Origin: Desulforhabdus sp. TSK
Lineage (GTDB): Bacteria > Desulfobacterota > Syntrophobacteria > Syntrophobacterales > Syntrophobacteraceae
DNA length: 57,274 nt
Assembly (NCBI RefSeq): GCF_022836495.1
Contig: NZ_BQXM01000035.1
Span: 1 to 57,274 of the forward strand
Direction of reading: 5' to 3'
Positions 44,197 through 52,819 of the stretch are shown here, piece after piece. The first letter of the stretch is position 1. Every line of letters starts with the position of its first letter. The translations under genes and the position numbers were made by a program. The notes beneath the pieces were generated by a model. It was not told the origin of the DNA, did not search any database, and saw nothing but the letters and a program-made list of their open reading frames with translations.

Positions 44197-45357
44197 TTAT
44201 ACACTCCTCAGGATCTCGGCCGGGTTCTTGCGAATGACATAGAGAGCAGGCCATACAGCAGCCATACTTCCAAAACTGACCGCCAAAAGAGGAGGGGCAA
44301 AAAGCGCGGTCCCGGTAAGCCGTGGATAAATTACCCCGGACACGACAAAATACTGATTATGCGAGGTGAAGTCACTGAGGTCGATGCCTGTGTGTGCAAA
44401 AAGGGACACCGCCAGAATCCCCAAGAGAGTGCCGAAGGCAGCCGCGGAAACCGTGAGCAGGCCGATCTGGGTGACGAGCAGTGAGGCGGTGTGAATGGGC
44501 AAAACGCCCATGGCCTTCATGATGCCGTGCTCCCGGAGGTTCTTGAGGGTAAAAATCAGAAAGGCGCACGAAATTCCCACGGACACAATGGAAAAGACCA
44601 GGGTGAGGACAATGGCCATGCACATGTCGTCCAGGTCGATCAGCTGCTTCAGATCGGGCATGAATTCCATCCAGGGCGTGAAAGTGGCCGATGGCAAAAT
44701 CTTGCGGTATTGAGCAACGATGTTGTCGATCGATGTGCCCGGCTTCAGGAAGACCGCCGTTGAAATGAAGCCTTCCTCACCCGGGAATGCATCCATCGGG
44801 CAGAAGGCCTGCCCCTGGTCGAGGTGGCTGATCCCGGTGTGATAAATACCCACGACTTGGAAGGTTTTCAAGGGGACGCCCAGGCGACTGCCGAGAGAAA
44901 CCTCATTCCCGACATCGACCTGGAGCCGTCTGGCGGTGTCCTGGCTCAGGTAAAGGGCTTCTTCCCCTGCCTCGACGTAACGCCCTCTTACGGTCTTCTT
45001 CGAGAGTGCCGTGCCTTCCCTCTCCTGCACGGGGTCGATGCCCACCAGGAGGACCGGTTCCAGCGCGTCCTCTTTCCATAAAAGGAATTGTCGTTGGCGA
45101 CGGATGAGGACCCGCTCTACACCCGCCATGGCCAGGAGGCGGGCATCGCCCTTGCGAGGGATATCGGTGCCGATGATATGGCCGGAAAAGAGCTCCGTCG
45201 AATTGCGAATCATCGCGTCGTTGGTGCCGACGGCCAGGGAGGAGAGAAAAACCAGTGAGGCCACGGCTGAAACGACCATGAAGGCGAGAACGACCGTAGC
45301 TCGCCAGGAGCGCAGCAGGATCAGGCCGGAGATCTTGAGGATGAACCCGAATCGCAT
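44197..45357 (-). CDS. FtsX-like ABC permease
   Basis: A 386-residue permease of the MacB/LolCE architecture: one N-terminal helix (ATVVLAFMVVSAVASLVFLS), a large extracytoplasmic domain of about 210 residues (GHIIGTDIPRKGDARLLAM to LIDLDDM), then three C-terminal helices with the FtsX core (FTLKNLREHGIMKAMGVLP is the coupling segment). Such proteins do not move solutes through a pore but pull lipids or lipoproteins out of the inner membrane. Start at ATG 45357 gives the family's usual beginning. Next to the isoprenoid-type gene, it may export a lipid; that is inference. Confidence 0.9.
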   Translation of the reverse strand: MRFGFILKISGLILLRSWRATVVLAFMVVSAVASLVFLSSLAVGTNDAMIRNSTELFSGHIIGTDIPRKGDARLLAMAGVERVLIRRQRQFLLWKEDALEPVLLVGIDPVQEREGTALSKKTVRGRYVEAGEEALYLSQDTARRLQVDVGNEVSLGSRLGVPLKTFQVVGIYHTGISHLDQGQAFCPMDAFPGEEGFISTAVFLKPGTSIDNIVAQYRKILPSATFTPWMEFMPDLKQLIDLDDMCMAIVLTLVFSIVSVGISCAFLIFTLKNLREHGIMKAMGVLPIHTASLLVTQIGLLTVSAAAFGTLLGILAVSLFAHTGIDLSDFTSHNQYFVVSGVIYPRLTGTALFAPPLLAVSFGSMAAVWPALYVIRKNPAEILRSV

Positions 45358-45371
45358 CGTCGGCTCTTTTT

Positions 45372-46361
45372 TTAGTCTTCGATCCGCACACCAATCCGCC
45401 CGGCTATGAAAAGCGCCGCGGGCCGCACCAGATGGTGGTGACGTTGGAAGAACAGGCGGCGCAGCCCATCTTCGAGGCGGGAAAGCCCCTCGGAAGTCAT
45501 GCTCCTGTAGACATCGGGGAATTCGGCATAGAAAACGTCCCCTGCATTTTCCGTTGCAGACAGGGATTCCATGCGCCGCCATACATCGGCCGGCTGCCGG
45601 TGAGTGAGGTATGACGCCACATAATTGTGACGTTGATTCCCTAAATCAACGAACAGGTCCACCACATCATCGAATATCTGGCAGCCGATGCCAATGTCGT
45701 GAAGGGCTTCCCTCATCGCGGACGCCTCGGGAGGGACTGCGGCCTCCAATAGCGACGGAATAACCCATGGGGACTGAAAGAGGATACCGGTCTTGAAATG
45801 ATGGATTTTGAGGAGGACGTCCTCGGGGACGAGACGCTCTCCGATCCCGCCTTCTTCCGAAGCCTCCTGTGCTCCACTCCGCGCCAGGGCCTGCAACGAT
45901 GCGGCGCTGGCCTCGATGGCCTTTTCCACGGGCAGGTTATGCTCAGTGCAGTACCGGGTCAGGAGCGCAAACAGGGTGCGGTCGGAAACCATGATGTCGA
46001 GTACGGAGCGGAAGCGATGGGCCTGGGCGGGCAGGTCTGTTTCGAGAGTCACCTTGTACTCGTCGTCCAGGATGTTGTCACAGCCGGTGACCATCCCGCG
46101 CAGGCACTGGTTGACCGCAACATAGAGAGCTCGACGGTCGGTGGGGATGCCCGTCCGGTAGTAGGAATACAGGAACAGCGTTGAGAAGAAATTGCTCTCC
46201 AGAGAAAGCAGGGATGGGTTTGACAGGGCCAGATGAATGGAGCTGTCGTGCATGATGACGGCTGCTGTCTTCCAGAAAAGATCCAGACCCGCATGGAGCT
46301 CGGATTCGAACTGCGCGAAGTCGCCCGCTTCCGAGAAGAATTGAGAAAATGGCCGGGTCAC
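45372..46361 (-). CDS. Class 1 isoprenoid biosynthesis enzyme
   Basis: A 329-residue helical protein of the trans-prenyltransferase fold. The first metal motif is GCDNILDDEYK (Asp95, Asp99, Asp100) and the second is IFDDVVDLF (231-235), with HHFKTGILFQSP between them like the K-T motif of polyprenyl synthases. The first motif is DNxLDD, not DDxxD, so it is off the main line of prenyl synthases and could be a terpene-cyclase-like or prenyl-transfer enzyme on another acceptor. It overlaps the methyltransferase gene by 4 bases. Product unknown. Confidence 0.82.
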   Translation of the reverse strand: MTRPFSQFFSEAGDFAQFESELHAGLDLFWKTAAVIMHDSSIHLALSNPSLLSLESNFFSTLFLYSYYRTGIPTDRRALYVAVNQCLRGMVTGCDNILDDEYKVTLETDLPAQAHRFRSVLDIMVSDRTLFALLTRYCTEHNLPVEKAIEASAASLQALARSGAQEASEEGGIGERLVPEDVLLKIHHFKTGILFQSPWVIPSLLEAAVPPEASAMREALHDIGIGCQIFDDVVDLFVDLGNQRHNYVASYLTHRQPADVWRRMESLSATENAGDVFYAEFPDVYRSMTSEGLSRLEDGLRRLFFQRHHHLVRPAALFIAGRIGVRIED

Positions 46362-47044
46362 TGGGGCTTCGATGTCGCAAAAACGGTTATGTAGCCAAAA
46401 TACTGGGCAACGGTTCGTGGCGGCGGGAACCCCGCTTCCACCATCAGGTCCGGCAGGACCCCCCGTATGTTCTCACCGATCTGCGGCTGCATGAAGAACC
46501 ACCGCGAAACATGGGAAACGAGCCATCCCATGAATGTCGTCGGTTTGTGCATGTCGGCGACGATCAGCTTTCCTCCGGGCTTGAGCGTGCGGAAGGCTTC
46601 CTGCAAACTGAGCTTCTTAAGATCCAGAGGAACATGATGGAAAAAAAGGCTGGAGACGACGGCATCAAACGTTTCGTCGTCGAACAGCAGATGCTCCGCT
46701 GCCATGGCCTCGAAGCGGCAGTGAGGTGCCCCCCGCTTTTTTCTCGCCACTTCTATCATTTTCCCGGCGGCGTCGATTCCCGTCACGCTCCCGCCAAGCT
46801 CCGGCTGCAAGCGCTCGGCAATCATCCGGCAGAGCACACCGGTGCCACACCCCAAATCAAGAATAGTGTCCGACGGTCTGGGATCCAGGACGTTGATGAG
46901 AGTCAGGTCATACTCCGCCTGTTTCATGAGGAGAAAAAGCGGCTCCAGGAAGTCATAGACCGGAGCTGCATAATCCAGAGTGCGCCCGCGTGTCGGTATT
47001 GAAGGTATAGTCATATCCTGCACCCCGTGAGATCGTGTGCTCAT
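46358..47044 (-). CDS. Class I SAM methyltransferase, UbiE-like
   Basis: A 228-residue methyltransferase. The SAM-binding motif is ILDLGCGTGVLCRMIAERL, with VTGIDAAGKMIEVARKK (acidic residue for the ribose), FDAVVSSLFFHHVP and LKPGGKLIVADMHKP following in order. Relatives of this sort methylate quinones and other isoprenoid-linked or small lipid acceptors. ATG 47044 has TTGAGGCGG at a good distance; an ATG at 47014 is possible. First gene of the operon. Confidence 0.88.
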   Translation of the reverse strand: MSTRSHGVQDMTIPSIPTRGRTLDYAAPVYDFLEPLFLLMKQAEYDLTLINVLDPRPSDTILDLGCGTGVLCRMIAERLQPELGGSVTGIDAAGKMIEVARKKRGAPHCRFEAMAAEHLLFDDETFDAVVSSLFFHHVPLDLKKLSLQEAFRTLKPGGKLIVADMHKPTTFMGWLVSHVSRWFFMQPQIGENIRGVLPDLMVEAGFPPPRTVAQYFGYITVFATSKPQ

Positions 47045-47294
47045 GAACCGCCTCAATCACAATGATTTCTATATGACTGCCAAAGGTCCCTCATGGTTGC
47101 CGAGCGTCCTTTTTGTGGCTGTCTGTCTGGGATATTTAGCAAAAAGGCTTATACATTTCTGAGAATGGGGCCAGAAGTGAGCAAGCAAAGTAACAGAAGA
47201 CCGCTCTCTAACGGCTCTGTCTAACATGCGTGTCGGCTTGGGTCAAGGGGGTATCTGTTCCGATTTCATCGAAGATCGTCCCGGGAGGCGGGGC

Positions 47295-47444
47295 AATATA
47301 TACCCCAAACGGGTGAGATCTTTACTTATTGATGAACCCGTAGGAGCGGCTTCCAGCCGCGATTGCACCAGCCGGCTCCCAATAGAATCGCGGCTGGAAG
47401 CCGCTCCTTCAAAAGTCAAGATTTTACCCGTTCGCAGTATATAA
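47295..47444. mobile_element. MITE-like element with nested palindrome
   Basis: About 150 bases. Imperfect terminal inverted repeats (left AATATATACCCCAAACGGGT.. from 47295, right end ..ACCCGTTCGCAGTATATA near 47426-47443) enclose a long palindrome. Its arms are GGAGCGGCTTCCAGCCGCGA (from 47343) and TCGCGGCTGGAAGCCGCTCC (to 47407). No coding capacity. The right end stops 3 bases short of the pstB stop codon. The rest of the gap 47045-47294 shows no feature beyond an AT-rich zone near 47130-47160. Confidence 0.6.
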
Positions 47445-47447
47445 TCC

Positions 47448-48215
47448 TCAGAAGACCTCATCCAGGAGCGCCTGAAAGGCATGAGTGTCCTGCAAATGCT
47501 GCGGGTCCAGCTCCTGGGCAATGCGGCCTTCCCTGAGGACAAGAACTCTATCCGCCAGGCGCCGCACCTGGCTCAGGCTGTGGGAGACAGCCAGAATGGC
47601 GTATCGTTCCTTGAGCCTGGCGAGGAGCTCCTCGATTTTGTGAGTCGTCCTGAAATCGAGGGATGCCGTGGGTTCATCCAGCAGCAGGACGCGCGGTTCC
47701 AGCGCCAGGATTCTTGCGAGGCAGAGCCGCTGCTGCTGCCCGCCGGAGAGGGTGGTGGCAGCATCCTGAAGTCGATCTTTCACTTCATCCCAGAGAGAGA
47801 CTTCCTGGAGAGCCCGTTCCACTCGATCGCTCAGAACGTTCCCCCAGATGCCGAGAGTCACTCGGAGCGGAAGGGTGAGGTTCTTCAGGATGGAAAAAGG
47901 CAGGACGGCCGGGGTTTGAAAAACCATGCCCACCCGTCGCCGAACTTCCGGGAGGGGCAGAAAGTCCTTGTAAATGTCACCGCTTCGTCCCTCGAGCTTG
48001 AGCCGGACAGCCCCTTCCGTTCGGCAGTGGGGGAAGCATTCGTTCAAACGGTTGATGGCCCGCAGCAGGGTCGTTTTGCCCGAGCCCGAGGAACCCACGA
48101 GCACGGTGATCCGTCCGGTCCACAGGGACAGGGTCACTGCATCGAGCACCGGTTTTCCAGAAAACGACACGGTCAGGTCCGAGACTTCGACGATAGGTGC
48201 AGCCCGTTCGGTCAT
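47448..48215 (-). CDS. pstB: Phosphate ABC transporter ATPase
   Basis: A 255-residue ATPase. Walker A is VGSSGSGKTTLLRAINRLNE (PstB-like INRLN), Q-loop VGMVFQTPAVLPFSI, signature LSGGQQQRLCLARI, Walker B VLLLDEPTASLD and switch AVSHS. It is more diverged than typical PstB, which has GPSGCGKST and longer insertions. Its place after pstSCA supports the name. ATG 48215 overlaps the pstA stop (ATGA); an in-frame ATG at 48227 is possible. No phoU follows. Confidence 0.88.
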   Translation of the reverse strand: MTERAAPIVEVSDLTVSFSGKPVLDAVTLSLWTGRITVLVGSSGSGKTTLLRAINRLNECFPHCRTEGAVRLKLEGRSGDIYKDFLPLPEVRRRVGMVFQTPAVLPFSILKNLTLPLRVTLGIWGNVLSDRVERALQEVSLWDEVKDRLQDAATTLSGGQQQRLCLARILALEPRVLLLDEPTASLDFRTTHKIEELLARLKERYAILAVSHSLSQVRRLADRVLVLREGRIAQELDPQHLQDTHAFQALLDEVF

Positions 48216-49090
48216 CGTGTTTTCCATCGTCTTTCAACACTTCGCTGGAGGAGGACGGCTGCCAGAAACAGCAGGCCCGTCAGCAAAAGGAGGACCAGGG
48301 CAGTGGCGAACCCCTGTTCCAGCTCCTGCGGGCTCCGGTGCTCCGCAGCCAGGTAGTAGATGCGAAAAGGCAGCGCTTCGAATTTGTCTGCCAGGCTGCC
48401 TGGAATACCGGCATGGGCGACCACGCCGGTCAAGAGAATCACCGCCGTATCCTCCGCCGCACGCCCGACCGCCAGGATGGCGCCGCTCAGTATCCCCCGG
48501 CCGGCGAGGGGGAGCAGCACTTTGTTGATGTTCTGCCATCGCGTCAGTCCCAGGCTCGGCCCCAGGAGACGCAAATGATCCGGAATGCCCTCCAGGGCGG
48601 ATTCGGTCGTCCGGATGACGTAAGGTAAAACCAGCAGACCGATGCAGAGGCCGGCGAGCAGGAGTCCGGTGCGAGCGCCGGGAAGGAACGTTTTGCGAAG
48701 GGCGAGAATGGCTGTGAAGCCAAAAAGACCCATGACAATGGACGGGGTCCCCGACAGCAGGTCCACCATGAAATCCAGGAGTGAGTGCCGGTGGTCTGAT
48801 GCATATTCGGCGAGGTAAATGCCACTGGCAATTCCCAGGGGAATGGAGAAAACGGACGCGAGGAAGACCAATGAGAACGTCCCCACGAGGGCAGGCCAGA
48901 TGCCTCCAAAGATGGGTTTTCTGGCGAGGAGGGCGTCCAGCCAGGGGGTGTCTCCGAAGAAGAGCGCCGCGTCGATACCCGGCATTCCATGGGACGCAAG
49001 GAAAACCAGGAGGAGCGAAACTGCAAGCAGTGTGCCGCCCCCGGAAAGCCAGGCCAAGCAGGTAAGCAGCCGGTCTAAGGTTTTTTGCAC
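48212..49090 (-). CDS. pstA: Phosphate ABC transporter permease PstA
   Basis: A 292-residue inner-membrane permease with about six helices. The cytoplasmic coupling loop is RTTESALEGIPDHLRLLGPSLG, and GRAAEDTAVILLTG matches the PstA G-R-A-x-G-E-T-A signature with a change (AED for AGE). SGTPSIVMGLFGF is also typical. Start is GTG 49090, one base after the pstC stop with AGGGGG upstream; the longer upstream open frame runs through pstC in another frame and is not used. Confidence 0.92.
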   Translation of the reverse strand: MQKTLDRLLTCLAWLSGGGTLLAVSLLLVFLASHGMPGIDAALFFGDTPWLDALLARKPIFGGIWPALVGTFSLVFLASVFSIPLGIASGIYLAEYASDHRHSLLDFMVDLLSGTPSIVMGLFGFTAILALRKTFLPGARTGLLLAGLCIGLLVLPYVIRTTESALEGIPDHLRLLGPSLGLTRWQNINKVLLPLAGRGILSGAILAVGRAAEDTAVILLTGVVAHAGIPGSLADKFEALPFRIYYLAAEHRSPQELEQGFATALVLLLLTGLLFLAAVLLQRSVERRWKTR

Positions 49091-49091
49091 T

Positions 49092-49949
49092 TTAGAGCCC
49101 CCTGTTCTTGCCGCCTGATTTGCGAATGAGGAGACTGACCGCGCCGGTGAGAAGAAAAAGCAGGAGCCCTGCGGCGAAGACGGACTGGTAGGCCATGCTC
49201 TGGCTGTCCGTCGCCAGGACCAGCCCGATGTGGGCGGTGAGCGTCCGAATCGAGGCAAACAGCGAATGGGGGAACTGAGCTGCATTTCCGGCCAGCATGA
49301 GGGATACGAGGGTATCGCCGACGGCCCTTCCAAATCCGAGGACGGCCGCAGCCGTCAGGCCCCGCGCAGCCGCCGGCAGCAGCACACAGCGTACCTGCTG
49401 GACCGGGGTAAAGCCCATGGCTTCGGCAGCCAGTCTGAGTGTGGGGTCGAGCTGCTCCATGCGGGAGTGAAGGACGAGGGTGATGGTCGGAAGAATGAGC
49501 AGGCTCAAAGTCAGCACAGCTGCCAGCAGTGAAAAGCCGCTCCCGACGGCGAACCATTCCCGCAGCCTCGGCACCAGCAAGAACACGGAAACAAAACCGT
49601 AGACCACCGTCGGGATACTGGTCATGAAATGAACGAGGGCAAGTAGAAACCGGGCGGAGAGGCCACGAGCGAGTCCGTGCACCAAGGTGCAGATTCCCAG
49701 GGCGGCGGGATAGGCGACAACCAGCGACAGGATCGCCAGCGCCAGCGACCCCGCGCACATGGGCAGGATGCCGAACTGCCCGCCGAAGGGCTGCCATTGC
49801 CGGGAGAAGATGCTTCCAAGGCCGTGCGAAGTCAGCAGCGGCAGGCAAAAGACGCCGAGCAGGACGACAATCCCGGCAATGGCGACCCCCGAGACTGCCG
49901 TAGCACCCAGGAGCGCCCGTTCAATCCATTTGTCGGAATCGGCTTTCAG
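49092..49949 (-). CDS. pstC: Phosphate ABC transporter permease PstC
   Basis: About 285 residues. The C-terminal core has MEQLDPTLRLAAEAMG (coupling loop) and GFGRAVGDTLVSLML (PstC signature). The true N-terminus extends past the first ATG (49760) and codes for a normal first helix (ATAVSGVAIAGIVVLLGVF) and the loop FSRQWQPFGGQFGILP. No ATG, GTG or TTG exists in that frame. A CTG at 49949 with AAGGA nine bases upstream is the best available start, just after the pstS stop. See the finding on a possible frameshift here. Confidence 0.8.
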   Translation of the reverse strand: MKADSDKWIERALLGATAVSGVAIAGIVVLLGVFCLPLLTSHGLGSIFSRQWQPFGGQFGILPMCAGSLALAILSLVVAYPAALGICTLVHGLARGLSARFLLALVHFMTSIPTVVYGFVSVFLLVPRLREWFAVGSGFSLLAAVLTLSLLILPTITLVLHSRMEQLDPTLRLAAEAMGFTPVQQVRCVLLPAAARGLTAAAVLGFGRAVGDTLVSLMLAGNAAQFPHSLFASIRTLTAHIGLVLATDSQSMAYQSVFAAGLLLFLLTGAVSLLIRKSGGKNRGL

Positions 49950-49962
49950 CGGTGATGGTCCT

Positions 49963-50811
49963 TCATTTCAATGGCAGATATCCGGATTTTGTGATGATCG
50001 CAACCCCTTCCGGGCTCAGGATGTAGTCGATGAAGGCCTTCACGAGCTTTGACGGCTCCCCTCTGGTGTTCATGTAAAGTTTGCGCACCACAGGGTAGCT
50101 CCCGTTCATGGCATTTTCCTGAGACGGCGCCACCCCGTCCAGAACGACCGCCTTCACCGTCTGGTCGACATGGCCGATCCCGGCGTAGCCGATGGCGTCT
50201 TTATCCTGTGCGACGGCACTCTTCATGGCTCCGTTGGAAGCCACCACATTGGCGCCGGTGGCGATCGGTCCCTTCTTCAGGAGCTTTTCCCAGAAGACCT
50301 CACGAGTCCCACTCGCTTCATCGCGGGTGAAAAGGTGGATGGCCCCGTCTTTTCCGCCCACTTCCTTCCAGTTGGTGATCTTGCCGGAAAAAATATCCCG
50401 AATTTGCTCTGCCGCGAGTCCGCTGAGGGGGTTGTCGGGATGGATGATCACCGCCACTCCATCCAGGGCAAAAGGATAGCTCTTGAGACCGTACTTGGCA
50501 ATTTCTTCCTCCGAAAGAGCCCGCCCTGTATTCCCGATACTGACCAGGCCCTCTCCGACCTTCTGAACCCCGATTCCCGACCCGCCTCCCTCCACCGTGA
50601 TGCGGATCTTGGGATTGAAGGTCATGATGTTCTTCGCCGCATCCGTCATAACGGGGATGTGGGCCGTGCCGCCGGCGATGTCGATGGTCCCTTCCAGGCC
50701 GGCAAAACTGTCGAGGGCAGCCGCTGAGGCAGTCCCTGCTGAAGACCAGAGGATCAATGCGAAGACAACCAGCGCCACCCTGCAAATGCTTTTCGTTGTT
50801 CTCGTGCTCAT
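49963..50811 (-). CDS. pstS: Phosphate-binding protein PstS
   Basis: A 282-residue periplasmic receptor. The Sec signal peptide (ICRVALVVFALILWSSAGTASA) is followed by IDIAGGTAHIPVMTDAAKN. The phosphate-binding segments GGGSGIGVQKVGEG, GNTGRALSEEE and TRDEASGTREVFWE are present. It belongs to the short PstS type. AGGGAGAATCG precedes the ATG. A 121-base gap upstream may hold its own promoter; no clear Pho box was seen there. First gene of pstSCAB. Confidence 0.94.
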   Translation of the reverse strand: MSTRTTKSICRVALVVFALILWSSAGTASAAALDSFAGLEGTIDIAGGTAHIPVMTDAAKNIMTFNPKIRITVEGGGSGIGVQKVGEGLVSIGNTGRALSEEEIAKYGLKSYPFALDGVAVIIHPDNPLSGLAAEQIRDIFSGKITNWKEVGGKDGAIHLFTRDEASGTREVFWEKLLKKGPIATGANVVASNGAMKSAVAQDKDAIGYAGIGHVDQTVKAVVLDGVAPSQENAMNGSYPVVRKLYMNTRGEPSKLVKAFIDYILSPEGVAIITKSGYLPLK

Positions 50812-50932
50812 TCGATTCTCCCTGTTGCACTCACGATGAGCACGAAGCGATCTGCACGGCCCCTTCGCGCTCATCATGGTAAGAAATAGTTGGTGTATGT
50901 TTGTCAGGATACCCCGATTTCCTGCGCTTGCC

Positions 50933-52774
50933 TCAATTGCATTGGCCGGAAGCCTCGACTTCACCTTTGGTGTATGCCCGAATGATCCAGGATTTGAATT
51001 GGGCTTCCATCCAGCGTGCTACATCTTCATTGGTCTTGCCGCTGTGTTGGAGGATTTCCTGATCCAGCCAGAACTGATCGCCGCCCTGTTTTTTCACGAT
51101 ACCGGACCCGAACGCATCTTCCAGGTCTTTCTTCACAACTTCATTGACGATCCACTGGCCGCCGGTGGTAACGTTGGCGCCTCCGTGGTCCCCGAAAAAG
51201 ACGGCCGTATAATTCCCTTTGCCCACATGCCTGTCCAGCCACCCGATGACCTTTTGGATCATGTAGTCGGCAAAGAACATGTAATTGTAGACTTCGCCGG
51301 AATAGACGCCGTAGCGGTGCCCGACGGCATCCATGCTCTTCAAATGGAAAAACACGAAGTCGGGAATATTATCCTGCCCGACCCCCTCGTATTCCATGGC
51401 CATGAGGTTGAGGTCGAAATTCCATAGATCGAAAAACGGCGTCTTGACCGTTTCACCATATTTATCCGAAAGCTTCGTGGTTGCGGGGTCATAGTCCTGA
51501 TAGCTCTGCAGTTTGTCAGGCTCGGCCTGACCTGCTTTCACGATGGGATAACTGAAGCTGTATTTTTCGCCCCACGGAAAGGTCGCGGCAGGGTAGCCGA
51601 TGGCCTGCTTGCTGGCCGAGAAGGGGCTTCGGTCCCGGAGGGTGAGACCGTGAGACCACGGGGTATGCTCGATGTCGAGCCCGTAGTATGCCTTCAACCA
51701 ATCTTTGACGGCGACGAGGGAATTGCTGCCGACTTTGAGATAGTCCGGCAGAGTATAAAAGTCGGTATTGGTATAGGGCACACCTGAATACCAGTTGGTG
51801 ATAAACGAGATATCCTTATCCGCACCGCTGTAGGCATAATCTCCATCCTTATAGTATGCACCGTGGCCGGCAACCCCGATAGATGCCCGTCCGTAACTCG
51901 AGGAAGAGATGACGATGCTCTTGTTTAGATAACGGCGATCCAATTCATCGGCAAGCGTTGGGACCAGCAGATTGCGGGGGCTCAAGTCGCCGTGTCCGTT
52001 GTTGGGGCCGGCATTGCCGTCATCGATGGCGAGCGGATAGCTGCCGTCGGACAGCATCACGTTGTTGCCTACAATCCCATGCAAACCGGCGATGGTTCCC
52101 GTGCCCACTGAACTGTGAGAGACCGCCGTTTCCGTTTTGGCATTGCTGACATGCCCCTGCGCAAAGCTCGCCCCTTTGGCGACGATGCTGGTGTTCAGAA
52201 AGGAAAACGCATTGCTGAAGGTCCTCAGATGGTCGTTCCGACACTGATCCAGGCTGACCAGCACAAGGACTTTAGGGCGCTGATTCTGGTTCCAGGATGC
52301 CGCTTCGGGTTTGATGATCTCCGTCAGGATGCGGCCTGTCGATGCAGCCGGGCGTTGGACTCCCGCCAGGTAAGCGAGTGTTGGTGCGATATCGATGAGG
52401 TCGGCCTCTCCGCCGAGATAGCCTTCTTTAATTCCCTTGCCGTAAAAGATGAGGGGGACGTCGGCATCGTAGTTCCACAGTGAGCCGTGACTGGCGACGG
52501 TATCGGGCTTTTCCCCCGCAAGGATTTTATTGTATTCCGATTGACTGGTAAAAAGACAAAAAGGCTGCGTGAGCAACTGGACGTCCGGGAAGCGCTCCGG
52601 GTTGTACATGTTCTTAACGGCCGAGGGTACACCGAGAAAAGGGTTTTCAATGCTTGACAACACGATATCGGAGGCATCGGTCTGTGCCCCGGCAAAACAG
52701 CTGCAGAACGTCCCCATTCCAACAAAAAACGCAATTGACAAGGCGACACAAAGCCTAAAAATACACTTACACAT
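50933..52774 (-). CDS. Secreted alkaline phosphatase family enzyme, permuted
   Basis: A 613-residue exported phosphatase/phosphodiesterase. Signal peptide residues 1-29. The metal and nucleophile residues of the PafA/NPP group are all present: Asp176 (LVSLDQCRND), nucleophile Thr216 (NAKTETAVSHSS), Asp482 and His486 (HLKSMDAVGHRYG), Asp529-His530 (FFGDHGGAN) and His96 (ASHGSLWNYDADVPLIFYG). His96 and its surroundings (residues about 45-155) normally form the C-terminal end of the domain, so the order is circularly permuted. AAGGAGGG precedes ATG 52774. It lies upstream of pstS on the same strand and probably releases phosphate. Confidence 0.88.
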   Translation of the reverse strand: MCKCIFRLCVALSIAFFVGMGTFCSCFAGAQTDASDIVLSSIENPFLGVPSAVKNMYNPERFPDVQLLTQPFCLFTSQSEYNKILAGEKPDTVASHGSLWNYDADVPLIFYGKGIKEGYLGGEADLIDIAPTLAYLAGVQRPAASTGRILTEIIKPEAASWNQNQRPKVLVLVSLDQCRNDHLRTFSNAFSFLNTSIVAKGASFAQGHVSNAKTETAVSHSSVGTGTIAGLHGIVGNNVMLSDGSYPLAIDDGNAGPNNGHGDLSPRNLLVPTLADELDRRYLNKSIVISSSSYGRASIGVAGHGAYYKDGDYAYSGADKDISFITNWYSGVPYTNTDFYTLPDYLKVGSNSLVAVKDWLKAYYGLDIEHTPWSHGLTLRDRSPFSASKQAIGYPAATFPWGEKYSFSYPIVKAGQAEPDKLQSYQDYDPATTKLSDKYGETVKTPFFDLWNFDLNLMAMEYEGVGQDNIPDFVFFHLKSMDAVGHRYGVYSGEVYNYMFFADYMIQKVIGWLDRHVGKGNYTAVFFGDHGGANVTTGGQWIVNEVVKKDLEDAFGSGIVKKQGGDQFWLDQEILQHSGKTNEDVARWMEAQFKSWIIRAYTKGEVEASGQCN

Positions 52775-52819
52775 TTTTTCCCTCCTTCTCTCCTGCCTGC
52801 CGATCATGGGCAGGGTCAT

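Noticed and set aside
49075-49848. A second minus-strand frame overlapping pstC
   Set aside because: The other frame has the PstC coupling loop and signature; this one is Arg/Pro-rich shadow sequence.
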